64,000 nucleotides of DNA from Devosia oryzisoli (GCF_014837245.1 NZ_JACYFU010000001.1:1054001-1118000), one strand, 5' to 3'; shown: positions 17,161 to 27,095, counted from the stretch's first letter. Notes: generated by a model from the letters alone, not told the origin. Translations and numbers: made by a program.

Positions 17161-18024
17161 ATGTCGGTGCGCGGTGCATTCGCCCTTTCCCTGCCGCTGC
17201 TCTGCGGCGTCACCGCCGCCGAAGGCGCCCCTGCCCTGTGGAAGGTCAGCGATGGCAACAGCGCGGTCTGGCTCTTCGGCTCGGTTCACGTCCTGCCGCC
17301 GAATACGGAATGGCGCACCCCGGCATTCGACCATATCCTTGCGGAGGCGGAGAAAGTCTACTTCGAGACCTCTGTTGCACCGGAGGCCCAACCGGCCATC
17401 CTCGCGGCCACGCTCGGCGCAGGCATGGCGACCGATGGAATCCTGCTGACCGATCGCCTGCCTGCGGACCTCTCCAAGTCGGTGCGGAAACTGGCAGCGC
17501 GTTACGACTTGCCAATGGCCAGCCTTCTGGCGATGCGGCCCTGGTTCGCTGCGGTCACGCTGTCGGCCGCTGCGACAGCCGGGTCCGGCTTCGATCTGGC
17601 ATCGGGCGTTGATGTCCAGTTGCAGCAGGAAGTGTCGCCGGAGCGTCAGGGCTTTTTCGAAACAGCGCAAGACCAGATCGGTATCCTGGCGGGACCCGAT
17701 GACACTGCCGGCGTCGAGATGCTGCGCTCGATGCTGGGAGAAATCGACGACACGGCCGAAAGCATGGACGGGCTGGTGGATGCCTGGCTGGCCGGCACAC
17801 ACACGCTGGGGGAGCTCTTCATGGCCGAAGTCGGCGGCTATGGTGACGATTTGAAGCAACGGCTGGTGGATGACCGGAACCGGGCCTGGGCCGGCCAGAT
17901 CAGCACCATGCTCGCCCGGGACGAGGAGGCGCTGATCGTGGTCGGCGCCGGCCACCTGGTGGACGACATCAGTGTCGTCCACCTTCTTGAGAAGCGCGGT
18001 TACACGAGCGAACGCGTGCAATGA
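17161..18024 (+). CDS. TraB/GumN family protein
   Basis: A 287-aa secreted or periplasmic protein. A short signal-like start (SVRGAFALSLPLLCGVTAAEGA) is followed by the family signature WLFGSVHVLPPNTEW and, near the C-terminus, RNRAWAGQISTML and LIVVGAGHLVDD, the GxxH-type motifs proposed to form a metal-dependent active site. TraB/GumN proteins (related to Tiki proteases and pheromone-shutdown TraB) have no settled role in bacteria. ATG 17161 has an ideal AAGGAG site. A terminator follows immediately. Confidence 0.85.
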   Translation: MSVRGAFALSLPLLCGVTAAEGAPALWKVSDGNSAVWLFGSVHVLPPNTEWRTPAFDHILAEAEKVYFETSVAPEAQPAILAATLGAGMATDGILLTDRLPADLSKSVRKLAARYDLPMASLLAMRPWFAAVTLSAAATAGSGFDLASGVDVQLQQEVSPERQGFFETAQDQIGILAGPDDTAGVEMLRSMLGEIDDTAESMDGLVDAWLAGTHTLGELFMAEVGGYGDDLKQRLVDDRNRAWAGQISTMLARDEEALIVVGAGHLVDDISVVHLLEKRGYTSERVQ

Positions 18025-18048
18025 GGCCGCCTCGGGGGCGGCCTTTTT
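18025..18048 (+). terminator. Terminator of the TraB/GumN gene
   Basis: GGCCGCC (18025-18031) pairs with GGCGGCC (18037-18043), then TTTTT. It begins directly after the stop and separates this gene from the convergent sugar operon ending at 18051. Confidence 0.85.
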
Positions 18049-18050
18049 GA

Positions 18051-19202
18051 CTAGACCTCGTCGAAGCGTGTCCAGCGGCTATCGTTGGCGCTCGATTTGA
18101 CCGAGGCGGTGATGAATTGCATGCCCTCGATACCATCGGCCATTGTCGGCAGCAGGCCCTCGTAGTCCGCCCCCTCGCCCCGGATGACGGCAGCGAACTG
18201 GCTGTAGAGCGTCGCGAAGGCTTCGAGATAGCCCTCGGGGTGGCCGGAGGGAATGCGCACGTTCATGGACGCCGCTGCCGGCACTGAAATCGATCCGCCT
18301 CGCGTCAGCAACTGGCGCGGCTTGCCGAACTCGGTGAACCACATGTAGTTCGGGTTTTCCTGGCTCCACTCGATGCCGGCCTTGTCGCCGTAGACGCGCA
18401 ACTGCAGGCCGTTTTCCTTGCCCACGGCCACCTGGCTGGCCCACAGCATGCCCTTCGCCCCGCCTTCGAAGCGCAACATGATGTGGACATTGTCGTCGAG
18501 CTGCCGGCCCGGCACGAAGGCCGTCAGGTCGGCCGAGACGGCCTCGGTCTTGAGGCCGGTGACGAAGCGGGCAAGATTGTAGGCGTGCGTGCCGATATCG
18601 CCGATGCAGCCGCCGGCGCCGGAGCGCGCCGGATCGGTGCGCCAGGCCGCCTGCTTGTTGTCGTCGCCCGCGGGCTCGGTCAGCCAATCCTGCGCGTATT
18701 CGGCCTGGACCACCCGGATCTTGCCCAGGGCGCCGGAGGCGACCAATTCACGGGCCTGCCGGATCAGCGGATAGCCAGTGTAATTGTGGGTGAGAAGGAA
18801 TTTTGCCCCGTTCTTGGGCTGGATCTGCGCCAGCTTGCGCGCATCCTCGAGGTTGGACGTGATCGGCTTGTCGCAGATGACGTGGATGCCCGCTTCGAGA
18901 AACGCCTTGGCCGGGCCGAAGTGCATGTGGTTCGGCGTCACGATCGACACCGCCTCGATCCCATCGGGCCGCGCCGCCTCGGCGCGCGCCATCTCCTCGT
19001 AGGACGTATAGATGCGGTCTTCGGCGAGGCCGAGATTGCGACCCGATTCCTGCGCGACTTCCGGGCGTGACGAGAGCGCGCCGGCAATCAGGTCATAGTC
19101 GCCATCGATGCGCGAGGCGATGCGGTGGACGTAGCCGATAAACGCCCCGCTGCCACCGCCAACCATCCCCAGACGAATGCGCTTTGCGCCGTTTTCAGCC
19201 AT
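18051..19202 (-). CDS. Gfo/Idh/MocA family oxidoreductase (last gene of sugar operon)
   Basis: A 383-aa NAD(P)-dependent sugar oxidoreductase. The Rossmann start is RIRLGMVGGGSGAFIG, the catalytic lysine is in HVICDKPITS (residues about 107-116), and the family motif GGCIGDIGTHAYNL supplies the Asp and His used in sugar hydride transfer. The typical domain-2 beta sheet follows. It is the terminal gene of a LacI-regulated ABC sugar operon, separated from the isomerase upstream by a 113-bp spacer containing a palindromic repeat. With the second oxidoreductase of the operon it could form an oxidising/reducing pair acting on a 3-keto sugar; the actual substrate cannot be read from sequence. Confidence 0.88.
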   Translation of the reverse strand: MAENGAKRIRLGMVGGGSGAFIGYVHRIASRIDGDYDLIAGALSSRPEVAQESGRNLGLAEDRIYTSYEEMARAEAARPDGIEAVSIVTPNHMHFGPAKAFLEAGIHVICDKPITSNLEDARKLAQIQPKNGAKFLLTHNYTGYPLIRQARELVASGALGKIRVVQAEYAQDWLTEPAGDDNKQAAWRTDPARSGAGGCIGDIGTHAYNLARFVTGLKTEAVSADLTAFVPGRQLDDNVHIMLRFEGGAKGMLWASQVAVGKENGLQLRVYGDKAGIEWSQENPNYMWFTEFGKPRQLLTRGGSISVPAAASMNVRIPSGHPEGYLEAFATLYSQFAAVIRGEGADYEGLLPTMADGIEGMQFITASVKSSANDSRWTRFDEV

Positions 19203-19232
19203 TTTTCTCTCCCTTGCGGATTTCTCTGCCCA

Positions 19233-19294
19233 TCGTCATTGCCCGGCTTGTCCGGGCAATCCATGGACCACCCGGACAAGCCGGGTGGTGACGA
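19233..19294 (-). repeat. REP-like paired palindrome
   Basis: Two 29-bp units, 19235-19263 and 19264-19292, are inverted copies of each other and extend a few more bases (TCGTCA/TGACGA). Each unit also folds on itself: TTGCCCGG/CCGGGCAA in the left and CCACCCGG/CCGGGTGG in the right. The differences between units keep both stems paired, so the structure appears conserved. Similar elements are common in intergenic DNA of Hyphomicrobiales. It lies between two genes of the sugar operon. Confidence 0.8.
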
Positions 19295-19315
19295 CGGCAC
19301 TGGAAAATTGGGCCT

Positions 19316-20374
19316 TTACGACAGGCCCAGCATCTTGCGATTGGCCGCCTGGTCGGTGCCGCCACTGGCGAAGTCGTCGAAGGCCTTCTCGGTGACCCGG
19401 ATGATATAGCTCTCGATGAGCTCGGCACCCTCACGGGCCCCGTCTTCCGGGTGCTTGAGCGCGCATTCCCATTCCAGCACGGCCCAGCCCTGGAAGTCAT
19501 TGGCAGCCATCTTGGCAAAGATCGCCGGGAAATCGACCTGGCCATCGCCGATGGAGCGGAACCGGCCGGCCCGGTTGACCCAGGACTGGAAGCCGCCATA
19601 GACGCCCTGCCGGCCTGTCGGGTTGAACTCGGCGTCCTTCACATGGAAGGCCTTTATCCGATCCTTGTAAATGTCGATGTAGTCCAGGTAATCGAGCTGC
19701 TGCAGCACGAAGTGGCTCGGATCATAGAGCAGGTTGGCGCGCGGATGATTGTTCACGCGCTCGAGGAACATCTCGTAGGAGATGCCGTCGTGCAGGTCTT
19801 CGCCGGGATGGATTTCATAGCAGACGTCGACGCCGGCCTCATCGAATGCATTGAGGATTGGCGTCCAGCGGCGGGCTAGCTCATCGAACGCTTCTTCAAC
19901 GAGACCGGCCGGGCGCTGCGGCCACGGATAGACGTACGGCCACGCAAGCGCGCCCGAGAAGGTGGCATGTGCCTTGAGCCCGAGGTTCTGCGAGGCCTTT
20001 GCAGCGTTCTTCAGCGTCTGGACCGCCCACTCCTGGCGCGCCTTGGGGTTGCCGTGCAGGTGCGCCGGAGCGAAGCCATCAAAGGCCGTGTCGTAGGCGG
20101 GATGAACGGCCACCAACTGACCCTGCAGATGCGTGGACAGCTCCGTGATCTCGAGACCGTGGCTGCCGACAATCCCCTTGATCTCGTCGGCATAGGTCTT
20201 GGAGTTGGCCGCCTTCTCGAGGTCGATGAAGCTCGATACCCAGGTGGGGATCTGAACGCCCTTGTAGCCGAGGCCGGCGGCCCAGCGGCAGATGTTGTCG
20301 AGCGTATCGAACGGTGCGGCGTCTCCGGCGAACTGCGCCAGAAATATCCCCGGGCCCTTGAGCGTGGTCGCCAT
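19316..20374 (-). CDS. Sugar phosphate isomerase/epimerase-like TIM-barrel protein (long form)
   Basis: A 352-aa xylose isomerase-like TIM-barrel (AP_endonuc_2) protein. The metal site is suggested by CYEIHPGEDLHDG (Glu, His), NLLYDPSHFVLQQLDYL (Asp, His), KAFHVKDAEF (His, Asp) and VLEWECAL (Glu). Despite the name, family members include epimerases, dehydratases and the lyase/hydratase enzymes acting on 3-keto-glycosides. ATG 20374 follows GAGGAGA; a longer frame from 20419 lacks a good site. It belongs to the ABC sugar operon, next to two Gfo/Idh/MocA oxidoreductases and a shorter paralogue. Confidence 0.86.
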   Translation of the reverse strand: MATTLKGPGIFLAQFAGDAAPFDTLDNICRWAAGLGYKGVQIPTWVSSFIDLEKAANSKTYADEIKGIVGSHGLEITELSTHLQGQLVAVHPAYDTAFDGFAPAHLHGNPKARQEWAVQTLKNAAKASQNLGLKAHATFSGALAWPYVYPWPQRPAGLVEEAFDELARRWTPILNAFDEAGVDVCYEIHPGEDLHDGISYEMFLERVNNHPRANLLYDPSHFVLQQLDYLDYIDIYKDRIKAFHVKDAEFNPTGRQGVYGGFQSWVNRAGRFRSIGDGQVDFPAIFAKMAANDFQGWAVLEWECALKHPEDGAREGAELIESYIIRVTEKAFDDFASGGTDQAANRKMLGLS

Positions 20375-20458
20375 AAAGTCTCTCCTCTTTGCGCTTCGAA
20401 CCCAGCGGCCCGAAGCCACTCCTGCCTGTGAGCGGATTTGGTCTTCCGCAAGAATGAC

Positions 20459-20481
20459 GGGCGGCGAGAATTTCGCCGCCC
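20459..20481 (-). other. Intercistronic stem-loop in the sugar operon
   Basis: A perfect 9-bp stem: GGGCGGCGA (20459-20467) with TCGCCGCCC (20473-20481) and a 5-nt loop. It lies in the 165-bp spacer between an oxidoreductase and the long isomerase gene. No T tract follows on the minus strand, so RNA stabilisation is more likely than termination. Confidence 0.65.
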
Positions 20482-20539
20482 GGCCATGTTGGATGCCAAT
20501 GTTGACCGGTGCATGGCACCTGTCAATGAGGTACGCCCA

Positions 20540-21682
20540 TCAAGCCCGCAGCAGGGCCTGTGCTTCCTCGGGCCCAAGCGCACGCGGGCGCTCGCAGGTG
20601 GTCTGCAGCGTCAGCACCTGGCCGGTCTCGCCCGCCTTGAGCAATCCGGTCATCACCTCGACGACATGCAGCGCAACATCGAGCCCGCACCGCGCGGTCT
20701 GCCCGCGCTCAATGGACTGCATCATGTCGGCCAGGCCGGCGCAGCGATAGTTGGCCCGCGGAGTGGCCTTGTCGAGATCCTGGTTCGCCTTGCCGAAGGG
20801 ATGGCTCCACGGCGTGACAGGAGTGCGCGTGCCATCGAGACCGGCGGTGACCAGGTCGCCGCCAAAGAAGTTCGGATCGGGTACAAAGATGGAGCCGTCG
20901 GTGCCATAGAGCTCGATGTTGTGGTGGCCGTGCGCCGCCACGTCCCAACTGGCGCCGATGGTGACGATGGCGCCGTTGTGGAATTCCAGCACACCATGGA
21001 TCGTGGTGGGCGTGCCGACCTTGATCATCGTGCCCTTGTAGGGCCCTTCGGCCGTCACTTCGCGTTCCGCGCGCGCCATGTTGGTGAAGGCCGAAAGGCG
21101 CTTCACCGGGCCGAGCAGGTGCACGAGGTCGGTGATGTAGTAGGGACCAAGGTCGAGGATCGGGCCGCCGCCGGGCTGGAAGAAGAAGTCCGGATTGGGG
21201 TGCCAGTGCTCCATACCACGGCTCATCACGTGCGTGGTGCCGCTCATGATGGTGCCGAGCTTGCCGCTGTCAATGATGTCGCGCGCCTGCTGATGGGCAC
21301 CGCCGAGGAAGGTGTCGGGGGCCGACCCCACCTTGAGGCCGCGCTCGTCCGCCGCCTTCTTGAGGGCCAGCCCTTCCTCCACAGAAAGCACGAACGGCTT
21401 TTCGGAATAGGCGTGCTTGCCCGCCGAGATGATGTCCGACGACACCTTGTAGTGCGTGGCCGGGATCGTGAGGTTCACGATCACGTCGATCTCGCTGTTC
21501 TTGAGCAGCTCGTCGGGCGTCTGGGCCGCGACGCCGAATTCCTCGGAGCGCTTCTGCGCGGCCGCGGGCACGATGTCGGCCACCGCGCGAACCTCGAGCC
21601 CCTTGAACAGGGGCGCGAGGCGCAGGTACGCCGCGGAGATATTGCCGGCACCCATGATGCCGACGCCATAAGTCTTGGCCAT
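20540..21682 (-). CDS. Gfo/Idh/MocA family oxidoreductase (second copy in sugar operon)
   Basis: A 380-aa NAD(P)-dependent oxidoreductase, divergent from the one at 18051. The Rossmann motif is YGVGIMGAGNISAAYL; the catalytic lysine lies in HAYSEKPFVLS; the domain-2 motif is GGGPILDLGPYYITDLVHLLGP, where Tyr takes the place of the His seen in the other copy. That split between a His-type and a Tyr-type member suggests different reactions. It starts 5 bp after the short isomerase gene, so the two are probably co-translated. Confidence 0.88.
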   Translation of the reverse strand: MAKTYGVGIMGAGNISAAYLRLAPLFKGLEVRAVADIVPAAAQKRSEEFGVAAQTPDELLKNSEIDVIVNLTIPATHYKVSSDIISAGKHAYSEKPFVLSVEEGLALKKAADERGLKVGSAPDTFLGGAHQQARDIIDSGKLGTIMSGTTHVMSRGMEHWHPNPDFFFQPGGGPILDLGPYYITDLVHLLGPVKRLSAFTNMARAEREVTAEGPYKGTMIKVGTPTTIHGVLEFHNGAIVTIGASWDVAAHGHHNIELYGTDGSIFVPDPNFFGGDLVTAGLDGTRTPVTPWSHPFGKANQDLDKATPRANYRCAGLADMMQSIERGQTARCGLDVALHVVEVMTGLLKAGETGQVLTLQTTCERPRALGPEEAQALLRA

Positions 21683-21687
21683 CTGGA

Positions 21688-22440
21688 TCAGACCCCGTAA
21701 CCGTTCAGAGTTTCCATGGAGCGGCGAGCAAAGCGGATCGCGTCACTCGGCTTGTCGTGCTCGAGCACGAAATATTGCGCCTGTGTCTTGCTCTTGGCAT
21801 CGGCCAGCAGCGTCTTCCAGTCGAGCGTACCGTGGCCCACATCGGCCCAGCCGTCTTCGTCGGCGTTCTGCCCGGCGGCGGCAATGTCCTTGACGTGAAC
21901 GGCAGTGATGCGGCTGCCCAGCTTGCTCATCCAGGCAATGGGATCCTCGCCGGCCTTGACGACCCAGGCCAGGTCCATTTCCCACTGCAGGTCGGGCGAG
22001 GCATCGAGGATGATCTCGATCGGCGTCTTGCCGCTGGCGTCCTTGCCGAATTCCCAGTGGTGATTGTGGTAGCCAAAGCCCTTGCCGGCGGCCTTGAAGG
22101 CGGCGGCGATCTTGGCCAGGCCCTGGGCAAAACCAGCCCAGTCGCCGCCGCCGGTGCGGAAGTCCTCGGACGGCGGCGCGGGGCAGTACACGGTCTGGAT
22201 GCCGACCTGGTCGACGATGCGCAGCGCCGCGTCGGTGTCTTCGAGCTGGGCATAGCCCATGTGCGCCGTCGGCATGGTCAGCCCGGCGCTCTTGAGGCTC
22301 TGGGCCAGCGCGGAGGGGTCGGCAAACTGGCCACCCCAGCCTTCGACCTGCTTGTAGCCGAGGCTCGCCAAGGTCTTGAGGGTTTGATCCAGCGACGCCT
22401 CGTTGCGCGCGCTGTACATCTGATACGAAAAGTCCATCAT
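21688..22440 (-). CDS. Sugar phosphate isomerase/epimerase-like TIM-barrel protein (short form)
   Basis: A 250-aa TIM-barrel protein of the AP_endonuc_2/xylose isomerase-like superfamily. Candidate metal ligands appear in FGYHNHHWEF (His, Glu), WEMDLAWVVKAG (Asp) and TAVHVKDIA (His, Asp), with a C-terminal VLEHDKP (Glu). It is about 100 residues shorter than the paralogue at 19316, so the two are probably not redundant. The ATG pair at 22440/22437 follows AGAGG; either could be used. It heads the catabolic half of the operon after a 226-bp spacer from the ATPase gene. Confidence 0.86.
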   Translation of the reverse strand: MMDFSYQMYSARNEASLDQTLKTLASLGYKQVEGWGGQFADPSALAQSLKSAGLTMPTAHMGYAQLEDTDAALRIVDQVGIQTVYCPAPPSEDFRTGGGDWAGFAQGLAKIAAAFKAAGKGFGYHNHHWEFGKDASGKTPIEIILDASPDLQWEMDLAWVVKAGEDPIAWMSKLGSRITAVHVKDIAAAGQNADEDGWADVGHGTLDWKTLLADAKSKTQAQYFVLEHDKPSDAIRFARRSMETLNGYGV

Positions 22441-22601
22441 TGGCCTCTGGAAATTGTTGGAATTCTGGGTTGCCCGGACGCTACCGTCCTCTTTGCAGAC
22501 AGTCGCCGCGCACGGACATATCAACTGCCACAGAAGTAATGTGTCAGGCGGTTGGCGGATAACGCATCGGAGGCCGGTGCGTCGGCTGCGCCGAAGGAAG
22601 C

Positions 22602-22622
22602 CCCCCGGGCCAGGACCGGGGG
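22602..22622 (-). other. Stem-loop in the ATPase-isomerase spacer
   Basis: CCCCCGG (22602-22608) pairs with CCGGGGG (22616-22622) around a 7-nt loop in the 226-bp spacer after the ABC ATPase gene. There is no T tract on the minus strand. The rest of the spacer shows no credible gene. Confidence 0.5.
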
Positions 22623-22666
22623 TGAGAAGGTGTGGCGGTGACCGTGGTGGAAACCGCCCTGGTGCG

Positions 22667-23746
<1,080 letters not shown>

Positions 23747-23750
23747 TGGA

Positions 23751-24677
23751 TTATCCCTTCACGGCGCCGGCGGCGACGCCGCGGACAAACAGCTTGCCGG
23801 AGACAAAGTAGATGATGAGGGGCACGAGGCCCGTCAGCACGGTTGCGGCCATGTTGACGTTGTACTCGGGCGTCCCCTGCGCGGAGTTGACGATGTTGTT
23901 GAGTTGCACGGTCATCGGGTAGTTTTGCGTGCCGGCGAAGACGACGCCGAACAGGAAGTCGTTCCAGATGCCCGTCACCTGCAGGATCAGCGCCACCACG
24001 AAGATCGGCAGCGACATGGGCAGCATGATCTCGAAGAAGATGCGCCAGAACCCTGCCCCATCGACACGCGCGGCCTTGAACAGCTCGACCGGGAGCGAGG
24101 CGAAGTAGTTGCGGAAGATCAGCGTCAGGAGCGGCATGCCGAAGATGGTGTGCACGACGATGACTGCCTGCAGCGTGCCGAAGATGCCCAGTTCGCGGGT
24201 GATGATCACCAGCGGGTAGAGAAACACCTGATAGGGCACGAACGAGCCGAAGATCAGGATGGCGAAGAACACTTCCGAGCCCTTGAAGCGCCAGTTGACC
24301 AGTGCGTAGCCGTTCACCGCCGCAATGAAGATCGAGATGATCGTGCTCGGGATGGTGATCTTGACCGAATTCCAAAACCCGGGTGCGAGCCCTTCGCAGG
24401 TCAGGCCCGTGCAGGCGCTGGTCCAGGCTTTGATCCAGGCGTCGAATGTCACCTGCGAAGGCAGAGCGAAGATGTTGCCGAAGCGGATTTCCGGCATCGT
24501 CTTGAAGGACGTTACCACCATCACGTAGAGCGGAAACAGGAAGTAGAGGGAGAAGAACACCAGCGTGGTGTAGATGATGATCCGCTTGGGCGTGAAGAAC
24601 GGCTTGGGGCGCGGACCGCTGGGCTCGGTGGTGGCAGTGGCGGGCGCAGTGCCGGTCATGGTTGCTGTCTGGCTCAT
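23751..24677 (-). CDS. Carbohydrate ABC transporter permease (MalG type)
   Basis: A 308-aa permease with six transmembrane segments. The EAA loop contacting the ATPase is ELFKAARVDGAGFWRIFFEI. ATG 24677 overlaps the previous permease stop in an ATGA arrangement, so translation is coupled; a longer frame from 24716 would overlap more and has no support. It pairs with the 24674-25618 product to form the channel. Confidence 0.93.
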   Translation of the reverse strand: MSQTATMTGTAPATATTEPSGPRPKPFFTPKRIIIYTTLVFFSLYFLFPLYVMVVTSFKTMPEIRFGNIFALPSQVTFDAWIKAWTSACTGLTCEGLAPGFWNSVKITIPSTIISIFIAAVNGYALVNWRFKGSEVFFAILIFGSFVPYQVFLYPLVIITRELGIFGTLQAVIVVHTIFGMPLLTLIFRNYFASLPVELFKAARVDGAGFWRIFFEIMLPMSLPIFVVALILQVTGIWNDFLFGVVFAGTQNYPMTVQLNNIVNSAQGTPEYNVNMAATVLTGLVPLIIYFVSGKLFVRGVAAGAVKG

Positions 24678-25618
24678 GCGCGGCGACCCTTTCCACCGAA
24701 TTCGAGATAAGCCCACGGGATCATGATGATCAGCACGGTGACCAGCATCATGGTGGCGGCGGCGAGGCCCTGCCCGATATTGCCGCCGGAGAACATGTAG
24801 TTGTAGACGTACTTGGCTGGCACTTCCGAGGAGATGCCCGGGCCGCCATTGGTCAGCGCGACCACGAGGTCATAGAGGCGCACGATGCCGGACCCGATCA
24901 GTACCACGGCAGTCACCAGCACGCCGCGCATCATCGGAAGCACGATGGAAATATAGGTGCGCCAGGTGGGAATGCCGTCAACCCGTGCCGCCTTCCAGAT
25001 TTCCTCGTCCACGCCACGCAGGCCCGCGAGCATCAGCACCATGCAGAAGCCGACGCCCTGCCAGAGGCCGGCGATCAGCAGCGCAAACAGCACCATGCGC
25101 GGATTGGCGATCCAGTCGAAGGTAAAATTGGTCCAGCCCAGGTTGCGCATCGTGCCCTGCAGGCCCAGCGTGGGGTTCATGATCCACTGCCAGACTAGCC
25201 CCGTCACGATGAACGAGAGGGCGAACGGATAGAGCATGATGGTGCGGAAGGCGCTCTCGAGCCGGATCTTCTGGTCCATCAGCACGGCAAGCAGGAACCC
25301 GATGCCGAGCGTGAACACCAGCGACATCACCCCGTAGGTGATGAGGTTGGTCACCGACACGTTCCAGCGGGAGGTCGAGAACAGGCGCTCGTACTGGTCG
25401 AAGCCGACGAACTTGCCGGTCGGCAGCAGGCGCGAATTGGTGAACGAGTAATAAACGGTCCAGATCGTGCAGCCGACAAAGACGACCAGCACGGCTGCCA
25501 TCATGGGGATGGCCGCGATCTTGGCGGGCAGATTGTGAAGCAAGGTTCTTTTGAGGAAGCCCGGCCTGCCGGTGTCCGCGGCGCCCTCCCTCGTGGCAAC
25601 GGCAGTGTCCGCCATCAT
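24674..25618 (-). CDS. Carbohydrate ABC transporter permease (MalF type)
   Basis: A 314-aa permease with about six transmembrane segments. The EAA loop reads EIWKAARVDGIPTWRTYISIVLP in sequence order around residue 215, and TNGGPGISSEV near residue 258 is typical of MalF-type subunits. ATG 25618 follows GGAGAGAC. A strong stem-loop lies between this gene and the binding-protein gene upstream. Confidence 0.93.
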   Translation of the reverse strand: MMADTAVATREGAADTGRPGFLKRTLLHNLPAKIAAIPMMAAVLVVFVGCTIWTVYYSFTNSRLLPTGKFVGFDQYERLFSTSRWNVSVTNLITYGVMSLVFTLGIGFLLAVLMDQKIRLESAFRTIMLYPFALSFIVTGLVWQWIMNPTLGLQGTMRNLGWTNFTFDWIANPRMVLFALLIAGLWQGVGFCMVLMLAGLRGVDEEIWKAARVDGIPTWRTYISIVLPMMRGVLVTAVVLIGSGIVRLYDLVVALTNGGPGISSEVPAKYVYNYMFSGGNIGQGLAAATMMLVTVLIIMIPWAYLEFGGKGRRA

Positions 25619-25634
25619 GTCTCTCCATAAGATA

Positions 25635-25665
25635 GTGGTCGACCTTGTCGTTCAAGGCCGACCAC
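25635..25665 (-). other. Strong stem-loop between binding protein and permease genes
   Basis: Thirteen base pairs (one G-T): GTGGTCGACCTTG (25635-25647) with CAAGGCCGACCAC (25653-25665), loop of 5. It sits where malE-malF type operons carry structures that raise the level of binding protein over permease. Confidence 0.75.
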
Positions 25666-25710
25666 CGCGTTTCAGAGACGGGGCCTTAGCCCCATCCAGG
25701 CAGCCTGCAA

Positions 25711-26952
25711 TCAGTCAGCCGACTCGATGATCGAGGCATAGCGCTCGATGTAGTCGTCGACGGTGATGCTGTCGTCGTCGAGGAACTCGGTGTTGAGGTC
25801 CTGGAGCTGCTGCTGGGTGTCGCTGGAGAGGGCGAAGTCACCGGAGGGCAGCAGGCCCTTGTCGAGGAAGGTCAGCGCCTTTTTCATGCAGGCGTTGGCA
25901 CCCGACAGGTCGATGTCGGTGCGGATCGGCATCGAGCCCTTCTTGAGGTTAAAGGCGAGCTGAGCCTCCGGCGATATCACGGTCTTGGCCAGTGCTGTCT
26001 GGGCGTCGATCACAGCCTGGTCCGTGCCTTCCGGGAGGACGGGGAAGTAGAACGAGTCGCCGCCACCGCTCAGCTGATCGCCGAGACCGAGAGCGGGCAG
26101 ACATTCGTAATCTTCGCCGGGAACGCCGCCAGCCACCTGGAGGTCGGCCTGCAGCCAGTCGCCGTGAATGTTGCCGGCAGCGGTGCCTTCGAGCAACTGC
26201 GTGCCAACGTCACCGAAGGTCGGGACCATGGTCTCGGGCGAAACCACCTGGCGGAGCGAGTCGAGCGCTTCGGCAACCTTGCGGAACTCGGGACCACGAA
26301 CGGCCTCAGCGTCCTTGTCACGATTGATCGCGAGTACGAGGTCCGAGCCGCCGATACCGGCCATCAGGACGCCCGGAATGCCCGAGAACGGCCAGCCGGT
26401 GGCGAGGCCGAACGGCAAGATGCCGGCTTCCTGCAGCGCAGGCCAGGAGGCGACGTACTCGTTCCAATCCTTGGGAACGGGCTGGCCGATTTTTTCGTAG
26501 GCCTTGGTGGATAGCCACAGCCAGTCCCACGAGTGGATATTCACCGGGAAGCAGTAGATCTTGCCGTCATACGTGCAAGGGTCGAGCAGCGACGCGTCGA
26601 CGTAGAAATCCTTTACGCCCAGTTCGTCGGCGATCGGGGTCAGGTCGCGGATCAGGCCCGCCTGGATGAGTTCCTCGGCGTCACGGCCGGTGTTCATCTG
26701 CGTGGCACCCATCGGGTCGCCGCCGATGATGCGGCTGATGATGACGGGGTTGGCGCCGGTACCGGAGCCGGCCAGGGCACTATCCACCCAGTGGTTGCCG
26801 GTTTCTTCTTCGAACACGCGAGCAAATTCGGCCACGGCAGCAGCTTCACCGGCCGACGTCCACCAATGGGTGACTTCAAGGTCGGCTGCGAAAACGGATG
26901 TGGAGCCAAGGAGAGCGGTTGCCATCGCGGCAACCACTGCGAACTTCTTCAT
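25711..26952 (-). CDS. Carbohydrate ABC transporter substrate-binding protein
   Basis: A 413-aa periplasmic binding protein of the SBP_bac_1 (CUT1) type. The signal peptide MKKFAVVAAMATALLGSTSVFA is followed by ADLEVTHWWTSAGEAAAVAE, a start seen in binding proteins for glucose, oligosaccharides and glycosides. The interior SWDWLWLSTKAYEKIG and GDWLQADL are typical ligand-site regions rich in aromatic residues. ATG 26952 follows GGGAGG. It is the first gene of a nine-gene divergent unit regulated by the adjacent LacI protein. The sugar cannot be named from sequence. Confidence 0.92.
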   Translation of the reverse strand: MKKFAVVAAMATALLGSTSVFAADLEVTHWWTSAGEAAAVAEFARVFEEETGNHWVDSALAGSGTGANPVIISRIIGGDPMGATQMNTGRDAEELIQAGLIRDLTPIADELGVKDFYVDASLLDPCTYDGKIYCFPVNIHSWDWLWLSTKAYEKIGQPVPKDWNEYVASWPALQEAGILPFGLATGWPFSGIPGVLMAGIGGSDLVLAINRDKDAEAVRGPEFRKVAEALDSLRQVVSPETMVPTFGDVGTQLLEGTAAGNIHGDWLQADLQVAGGVPGEDYECLPALGLGDQLSGGGDSFYFPVLPEGTDQAVIDAQTALAKTVISPEAQLAFNLKKGSMPIRTDIDLSGANACMKKALTFLDKGLLPSGDFALSSDTQQQLQDLNTEFLDDDSITVDDYIERYASIIESAD

Positions 26953-27047
26953 AGGTTGTCCTCCCAACGAACACGAGGGGCTTATACACCCCAACGAACC
27001 GTCAATCTCCCTTCTGGATGTCTTGTCCGGCGAGGGAGCCGACGGCA

Positions 27048-27061
27048 TGTAATCGATTGCA
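27048..27061. promoter_or_regulatory. LacI-type operator 1
   Basis: TGTAATCGATTGCA, a near-perfect 14-bp palindrome centred on CG, the form recognised by LacI/GalR family repressors. It lies about 90 bp upstream of the binding-protein start, in the divergent spacer with the lacI-type gene. Confidence 0.7.
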
Positions 27062-27081
27062 TTACCAGCTTGGCAAAGTTC

Positions 27082-27095
27082 TGCAATCGATTTAA
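27082..27095. promoter_or_regulatory. LacI-type operator 2
   Basis: TGCAATCGATTTAA shares the core AATCGATT with operator 1, with centres 34 bp apart (about three helical turns). On the minus strand TTGCAG overlaps this site and could serve as a -35 box, with TAATGC 16 bp on as a weak -10, so repressor binding would block the promoter. Confidence 0.62.
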
